A stretch of DNA of 11,589 nucleotides, from NCBI GenBank assembly GCA_049600855.1, contig JBMYQA010000192.1, forward strand, positions 1 through 11,589, in the 5' to 3' direction. This DNA is from JBMYQA01 sp049600855 (GTDB lineage Bacteria > Bacteroidota > Bacteroidia > Cytophagales > Flammeovirgaceae). Numbering within the stretch: position 1 is the stretch's first letter; each line of letters starts with the position of its first letter. Made by a program: the position numbers and the translations under genes. The notes below the pieces were generated by a model. That model did no database searches. It was given only the letters and a program-made list of their open reading frames with translations, and was not told where the DNA came from. Positions 8,101-11,589 of the stretch are shown piece by piece.

Positions 8101-11100
8101 CTCTTATACTTAAAGCAGCGACAAGGTCATCGCCATACTCAGCAACAATTCCATTGTTATGATCAACCTGTAAGTCCACAGATACATCGTAAACGGTGAG
8201 GTACACTTTTTGCTTGCTCACTTGCCCACGAGTGTCTGTTGTAATGATTTCCACATATTGGCGACCGATGGTATCTGCTGTAAGATTGGCTTCATAGAGA
8301 CCCGTAGAATCATCCAGTAGGTTCATCGTTTGTTCAATGCCTTGATAAGCGACTAAGACTTCATCTAATCCTACCAAGTCAGAAATAGTAGCCTGAATCT
8401 GAAAATTACCTCCAATATATACGGGCTGTCCTGTAATATTGGCATTTTGAATAATCGGCAAGTCATCTTCAATCAGGGTTCTGAAGCTGGCAGTATTGTT
8501 GTTTTCATTCATCTCTTGGATGTTGTCTAATGGGTCAACTATCACTTCCAAAAACTGCTCACCAAGTGCTATTTGCCATTCAAAATCTAATTCCCTAGAG
8601 TCCCCAACTGGTAGCTCTTCTACAGTTACTCGGTCTTGTTCTACTCCATTTTGATAGAATACAACATCAAACTCGCCTGCGTCTTCGCCATTGCTGCCAT
8701 TATTGCTGATGGTAACATATAAAGGTCTAGTTTCAAGCCCTGTAAATGCGATGATATCAGTGCCATAGTCAAACGAAGTGATCTGCAAATCGGCATTAGG
8801 AGCTACAGTAGTAATTTCAGCTACGGAGACTGTTTTGCGGCCTGCAAAGTCGCTAATAGCAAGTAGTACAGGGTTTGTACCTGTGTTACCCACTACAAAA
8901 TCTAGCTCATAAAACATTTGGTTTAATCCTGTTTTGTCTTTAGAAACACCCAAGTAATCACCTTCCAGTTTAAACATATCTCCACTAGCATTATCATTTG
9001 CCACTACTCTGATGTTAAACGAATCTGATAGCGCTACAAATTCAGGATATTGCAAATCTGTTATTGTAGGAGGAATAGCATCTATTACAGATAATATATT
9101 CTCAGAATAATTATTTGTTTCATCTAACTCGCTAAGCTGGTTTTCTGGATCCACCATAACTTTGGTAGTAATTGGGCCTGATACTAAAGGAGTCCAGTCA
9201 AATGAGAGGGTAATTTCTTCACCAGGCAATAGCGACACAGATTCCCTTTCTACTTCTTGGTTATTCACATAAAAAGCAACAGGCAGGTTCGCAACCATAG
9301 TATTACCAATATTCCTGACCTTTCTAACTGTAGTTTGGGACTGTTCTTCAACAAAAAAAGTAAAACTATCATCTCCAATAATATCAATATCTGTCCCATT
9401 TTTTACAACACTAACTGGAATTTCCTCAACGCTTGAAAGACCATTAACGTCTGTTGCTATAACAGTTAACGCACGTTTGCCTAAACCAGCTGGTGTTAAT
9501 GTTTCTGACAGCGTATATGAAGTCTCACCATTTAGGTTAATGAGGTTAAAACCAGAGTTTTCTTCTTTATAATAAATGCTAGAAAGTCCTGCATTATCTG
9601 TAATAGTAGCCGATACAATAGTAGAATTATTCTCCACTACTGGGTGTGGGCTTACCTGTAAGTTATTAATAATTGGTAACGTAACATCTTCACTTCCATT
9701 AATTCCAGCAGCATAACCTACATAGATATTACCATCTATCATCCCACTCCCTACAGTAATTTCAAAAGGGATTACGGTAGATGAACCTGGAACCTGTAGA
9801 GAAGATACAGAGAAACTTACGGAATAAGTAGTATTAGAAGCCAATTCCCCTGAGATACTTATCTTCGTTTGACCATTGGCCTTAAACACAAACCCGCTTG
9901 TAGAAATTGTACCAGTGGTGAATGTAGCTGAAGCTTCAAGTACTGTTACATCTGCAGGCACGGTTAAGGATGGAGTATAAGTTGCAGGGCCAGTATAACT
10001 TCTATTACTTGAGTTTCCATCATTAAATGTATTGATAATGATTGTTTGTTCATTCATTACCAGTACATCTCTGCTTACTGTATCTTTTCGATTCTCTGGC
10101 GTAGTTGCAATCAATAACAGTTCGTAGTTGCCTGGACTCAAGTTGCCTGACGTAATACTTACACCGTTACCTAATAATGTGGCAACAGAAGATAAGCTGC
10201 CATAATACCTTAATCTCCATTCATAGGTTGCATCTGCCAAGTTAGCCCCATTCTGTGGAATTGCTGTAAGCTGTATATCTTGAGTCTCGCTGATAGTTGC
10301 TCCTAATAATGTTCCCGTATTGGCATCGCTCATAGAAATAGCAACTTCAGGAACAGGCCGACTGATATTTATACCTACTGATTGGCTAAGCGGAATACTT
10401 GCAAAATCTCCTTCAACTTTTAGTGTAATGGTATGCGCGCCTGGAGATAGCATCGTCATTGGCAAGTTAGGCGCAGTTCCTAAGACTCCATCAATACTAG
10501 AACTCCATTCAATATTGGCTGTCGCTAAATCAATGCCTGCAATGTAACTTCTAAAATCAGTACCTCCTTCAAAACCAAAATTATTGATGGGGTGCAAAAT
10601 CGACATTTGAGGAATGGCATTGTCATCATTGCATGCTACGGTAATCTTATCGGTATTTGCCTCACCTAAGGTATTTTTCACACGAAGTGTAATTTCATGT
10701 GTGCCTGCAGATAAGAATGCAGTGATTGATGGCCCTGCCCCTAAATATCCATCTTGGTTTGAATACCAAGTTAAGCTATCGTTACTCAAGGGAACTGTAC
10801 TTAAAGCTGTACCGATTCCAGTAAAATTCCAGACATCTGATGAGCCTTGACTGGTACCAGATGTCGGACTTGTAATAGTAGCAGATAAAGTACTTTCCAC
10901 CACATTTACAGTGACTGACTTCTCTACAAGCTGCCCACCTATATTGACTTTGGCTGTTAGGGTGTGTACTCCTAAGCTGGATAAACTAGCAATTGATTCA
11001 CAAGTATTGGCTTCCCCAATTGTTCCATCTGCTGATGATTCCCATGAAATGAGCACATTCTGATTTAAGCCTTGCGAAGGACAAATACTACCTAACTCTG

Positions 11101-11589
11101 GGCTCACAACATCAAGTCCTAATGTGAAATCTGTATTTCTAGGAATAGTTTCGCCATCTAATAAGGAGTTAATAGACACCAGAAAAGAATCGCTTCCTGC
11201 AACCACATCAATAATTTGCGTCCTAGTGTCTATTCTTCCTTCACGATCTCTAATGGTATAAGTGAGTTCATGTCGCCCGTAAGAAAGTTGTCGTGTTGTG
11301 TCCAAATAAGTTTCAGTGGTGGTATGGTTTAGCAACTGTCCATCAATGTCTGATTGGATGGTATAAGTAAGTTCGTCACCAGTATCATAGCTAACAGATG
11401 CCCCCAAGTTAACTTCTTGCCCAAAGAACACATTGTTTACTGGTAGGGTAAATGAAAAGCTAGGAATATTAGCCAAGGCAACAAAGCTAGTATAGTTTTG
11501 CTGATTGGTGAGGGAAAATTCTATTTCTCTATAGGCCGGTTCATTATTGATTTCGGCCACAATTTGATAACGACCTTTTATAAAGGGGG
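5102..11589 (-). CDS. Giant modular secreted protein with T9SS sorting domain, 5'-truncated by the window edge
   Basis: At least 2161 residues lie in the window, and the frame is open to the right edge without a signal peptide, so the true start is outside. The GTG at 11560 is only the first possible start codon inside the window. Numbering from that codon: PKD/Ig-like repeats at about 31-502 with W-x-S-x-x-D-G-x-[LI]-G signatures; a beta-rich stretch at 503-627 of no recognised family; three Ig-like plus CARDB modules at 628-1231; four FN3/Ig/OmpL47-like domains at 1233-1621; two alpha/beta domains at 1627-1830 and 1849-2051; and a type A sorting domain at about 2070-2152 beginning N-A-Y-P-N-P-F. 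By family knowledge such proteins pass the outer membrane through the type IX system and are anchored or released after the sorting domain is cut. I recognise no catalytic motif; adhesion, matrix or ligand-binding roles are possible. The gene has its own terminator. Confidence 0.93.
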   Translation of the reverse strand, partial: PFIKGRYQIVAEINNEPAYREIEFSLTNQQNYTSFVALANIPSFSFTLPVNNVFFGQEVNLGASVSYDTGDELTYTIQSDIDGQLLNHTTTETYLDTTRQLSYGRHELTYTIRDREGRIDTRTQIIDVVAGSDSFLVSINSLLDGETIPRNTDFTLGLDVVSPELGSICPSQGLNQNVLISWESSADGTIGEANTCESIASLSSLGVHTLTAKVNIGGQLVEKSVTVNVVESTLSATITSPTSGTSQGSSDVWNFTGIGTALSTVPLSNDSLTWYSNQDGYLGAGPSITAFLSAGTHEITLRVKNTLGEANTDKITVACNDDNAIPQMSILHPINNFGFEGGTDFRSYIAGIDLATANIEWSSSIDGVLGTAPNLPMTMLSPGAHTITLKVEGDFASIPLSQSVGINISRPVPEVAISMSDANTGTLLGATISETQDIQLTAIPQNGANLADATYEWRLRYYGSLSSVATLLGNGVSITSGNLSPGNYELLLIATTPENRKDTVSRDVLVMNEQTIIINTFNDGNSSNRSYTGPATYTPSLTVPADVTVLEASATFTTGTISTSGFVFKANGQTKISISGELASNTTYSVSFSVSSLQVPGSSTVIPFEITVGSGMIDGNIYVGYAAGINGSEDVTLPIINNLQVSPHPVVENNSTIVSATITDNAGLSSIYYKEENSGFNLINLNGETSYTLSETLTPAGLGKRALTVIATDVNGLSSVEEIPVSVVKNGTDIDIIGDDSFTFFVEEQSQTTVRKVRNIGNTMVANLPVAFYVNNQEVERESVSLLPGEEITLSFDWTPLVSGPITTKVMVDPENQLSELDETNNYSENILSVIDAIPPTITDLQYPEFVALSDSFNIRVVANDNASGDMFKLEGDYLGVSKDKTGLNQMFYELDFVVGNTGTNPVLLAISDFAGRKTVSVAEITTVAPNADLQITSFDYGTDIIAFTGLETRPLYVTISNNGSNGEDAGEFDVVFYQNGVEQDRVTVEELPVGDSRELDFEWQIALGEQFLEVIVDPLDNIQEMNENNNTASFRTLIEDDLPIIQNANITGQPVYIGGNFQIQATISDLVGLDEVLVAYQGIEQTMNLLDDSTGLYEANLTADTIGRQYVEIITTDTRGQVSKQKVYLTVYDVSVDLQVDHNNGIVAEYGDDLVAALSIRVGNFGGTAANNVLVSVLHNGVEIGNSTIDLAKGSIEELSFSANFVEGNNNIEVVLDPDSIIDESNEANNSSIRTFYVNDTFAPETPLLSISPDGWSTSSLFSVSWPADADPSVSYAYRLGSGDYVNVGNTTTVSIDVEEEGVHFLDVIAIDSLGNQSVPADTVLLYDAAEPNAPILTEMACGEEWTNLCDSAFIVWNIPELLSDPMGVATYRIVVDGISQQVEGNVNTMWLNQLGEGMHSIYVVAIDELGRESAPSNLVNIKVDRSGPAELLVTSSTHPSETEWYNSNSPVAMSWTPTVTDLSGIHQYFYVFNTEEDFNFIPEALTPAPASETSVDLTTTYIVDSLLTPIPEGEYYFHIVASDSAGNIGIPNKYRFGIDLTWPMTSIHYQGIEASDGLTITTGIPLQIVADDYLSGVQDSYYSVNGGMYLSGSQITLAQPGSYAITYYSVDSAGNQEPVDTINVTVSEALPCIGNILFITDINNNTGLPSSGGDRDLKEIIENTGLNVILIDDQSFTLADAQDKDLVFISSNTYSGYLTDDDLANLPIPIVNTEFVLFDDLGLSDGSHDHVSGKTVSVTNENHPITDGLPADVFVYNNVGPLAFNVPSNPDHVILSVPGHPEKGVITAFEVGDSLENGTVAPARRVTLFARNLVEGNLTEDGERIIGNAVIWAMNSCIPSPTTTSVISGNVCSTSGEIVYVMDNGNPNQGDTELINRITNLGHSVTVIDDDVFDYTDAAGKELVVISSSVISSKLADEHLHTMNVPVIVWESYSFDDLKLSDQYGNIENQDKIAISSGNHPIISGLAHGQPITVYNNEADMAYIETQSIPSENVLATVQGMPEKAVITAFDAGDTLSDGSVALARRVSLFNRDYKAGKLTTYGAVIFDNAISWAMSDCSENNTRIAQPVSENSPIKTNAYPNPFSNSVNVSFSLEKDATISIKLYDITGKQVNELLPSQKEVEGKHNYSFEMGGLRNGVYILTIECDNEVFYIEKLIKG
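5105..5353 (-). other. T9SS type A C-terminal sorting domain (within the giant protein)
   Basis: The last roughly 83 residues show the family hallmarks: Y-P-N-P-F near the start, V-N-V-S-F-S-L, I-K-L-Y-D-I-T-G-K-Q-V, then G-L-R-N-G-V-Y-I-L-T-I and a basic final strand ending K-L-I-K-G. In known systems this beta-sandwich directs outer-membrane passage and is removed by the PorU sortase. Confidence 0.93.
5408..6016 (-). repeat. Second copy of a duplicated alpha/beta domain (giant protein)
   Basis: Residues 1849-2051. The order of elements is a first strand I-V-Y-V-M-D, a helix, V-T-V-I-D-D-D, K-E-L-V-V-I-S-S, P-V-I-V-W-E, S-F-D-D-L-K-L-S-D, H-P-I-x-x-G-L, V-Y-N-N, and a conserved end block P-E-K-A-V-I-T-A-F through N-A-I-S-W-A-M and a final C. 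The alternation suggests a flavodoxin/class-I glutamine-amidotransferase-like (ThuA-like) fold, which is inference. This copy lacks six residues after the first strand compared with the other copy. Confidence 0.8.
6071..6682 (-). repeat. First copy of a duplicated alpha/beta domain (giant protein)
   Basis: Residues 1627-1830, with the same motif order as the second copy: I-L-F-I-T-D, V-I-L-I-D-D, K-D-L-V-F-I-S-S, P-I-V-N-T-E, F-D-D-L-G-L-S-D, H-P-I-T-D-G-L, V-Y-N-N, P-E-K-G-V-I-T-A-F, A-R-R-V-T-L-F, N-A-V-I-W-A-M, final C. In the last 58 residues 32 are identical to the second copy by hand alignment. A linker of about 18 residues rich in S, T and P separates them. Confidence 0.8.
6698..7864 (-). 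repeat. Four FN3/Ig-like domains, the last OmpL47-like (giant protein)
   Basis: Residues 1233-1621. Four beta-sandwich units of roughly 85-115 residues begin at about 1233, 1321, 1418 and 1532. Each has a late strand of the form V-x-A-x-D-x-x-G-N/R, such as V-I-A-I-D-S-L-G-N and I-V-A-S-D-S-A-G-N. The last contains Y-Y-S-V-N-G-G and ends in Y-Y-S-V-D-S-A-G-N, the pattern of OmpL47/chitobiase-type beta domains. These probably act as rigid spacers. Confidence 0.65.
7868..9679 (-). repeat. Three tandem Ig-like plus CARDB modules (giant protein)
   Basis: Residues 628-1231 form three units of about 200 residues: 628-826, 828-1031 and 1033-1231. Each begins with P-x-I preceding an Ig-like strand set with a D-x-x-G turn. 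Each then has a CARDB-like domain of about 105 residues ending in V-D-P-E-N/V-D-P-L-D/L-D-P-D-S, a helical-looking turn rich in E, and a N-N-Y/N-N-T/N-N-S asparagine pair. The CARDB parts map to about 9083-9397, 8468-8794 and 7868-8185. CARDB domains are known as adhesion or carbohydrate-binding-like modules of bacterial surface proteins. Confidence 0.75.
10055..11470 (-). repeat. About five PKD/Ig-like repeats with a W-S-DG-LG signature (giant protein)
   Basis: Residues about 31-502 divide into units of 85-100 residues. The middle three carry W-E-S-S-A-D-G-T-I-G, W-Y-S-N-Q-D-G-Y-L-G and W-S-S-S-I-D-G-V-L-G, each followed by L-x-x-G-x-H-x-[IL]-T strands. The first (S-D-I-D-G-Q-L, G-R-H-E-L-T) and fifth (Y-E-W-R-L, L-S-P-G-N-Y-E-L) are more divergent. 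The repeats are diverged in protein and DNA, so this is an old expansion. Confidence 0.7.

Noticed and set aside
1..11589. Search by eye for CRISPR arrays, tRNA or rRNA genes, insertion-sequence ends and integrases
   Set aside because: No regularly spaced identical repeats, cloverleaf with acceptor CCA, or transposase-like frame was found; the repeats seen are protein-level domain repeats with diverged DNA.

Overview
The window looks like chromosomal DNA from a marine-type Bacteroidota, most likely the Cytophagales/Flammeovirga-Marivirga side of the phylum. The order is a guess; the phylum is well supported. Support comes from a C-terminal type IX secretion (T9SS) sorting domain, a DUF4293 membrane protein, a TPR-containing sensor kinase, promoter boxes resembling the Bacteroidota TAnnTTTG element, AT-rich intergenic DNA, and a general lack of Shine-Dalgarno sequences.

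Left part, plus strand: the 3' four fifths of hemA (glutamyl-tRNA reductase, first step of tetrapyrrole synthesis) runs in from the left edge. A small four-helix membrane protein of the DUF4293 family follows, then a clear rho-independent terminator. Next comes a NarL/LuxR-type response regulator that begins with a TTG codon.

Middle: a 730-residue sensor histidine kinase lies on the minus strand. It has a signal peptide, a periplasmic TPR-like region, one membrane helix, a coiled coil, HisKA and HATPase_c. Its stop is 19 bp from the stop of the response regulator, so the two genes converge and probably form a two-component system: the kinase has no receiver and the regulator has no kinase beside it on its own strand. 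A 432-bp gap follows (4670-5101). It holds a weak kinase promoter, a GC-richer islet, a hairpin of unknown role, and the terminator of the next gene.

Right part, minus strand: over half of the window is one reading frame of at least 2161 residues, still open at the right edge. It encodes a secreted mosaic protein. In order it has about five PKD/Ig-like repeats with a W-x-S-x-x-D-G-x-[LI]-G signature, a beta-rich stretch, three copies of an Ig-like plus CARDB module, four FN3/Ig/OmpL47-like domains, two tandem copies of a roughly 200-residue alpha/beta domain (glutamine-amidotransferase/ThuA-like in appearance, no recognisable catalytic site), and a T9SS type A sorting domain. It is probably anchored at or released from the cell surface.

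I see no mobile element, CRISPR array, rRNA or tRNA. The housekeeping genes on the left are ordinary. The most interesting parts are the giant cargo protein with its duplicated C-terminal alpha/beta domain and the unexplained intergenic segment beside the kinase.
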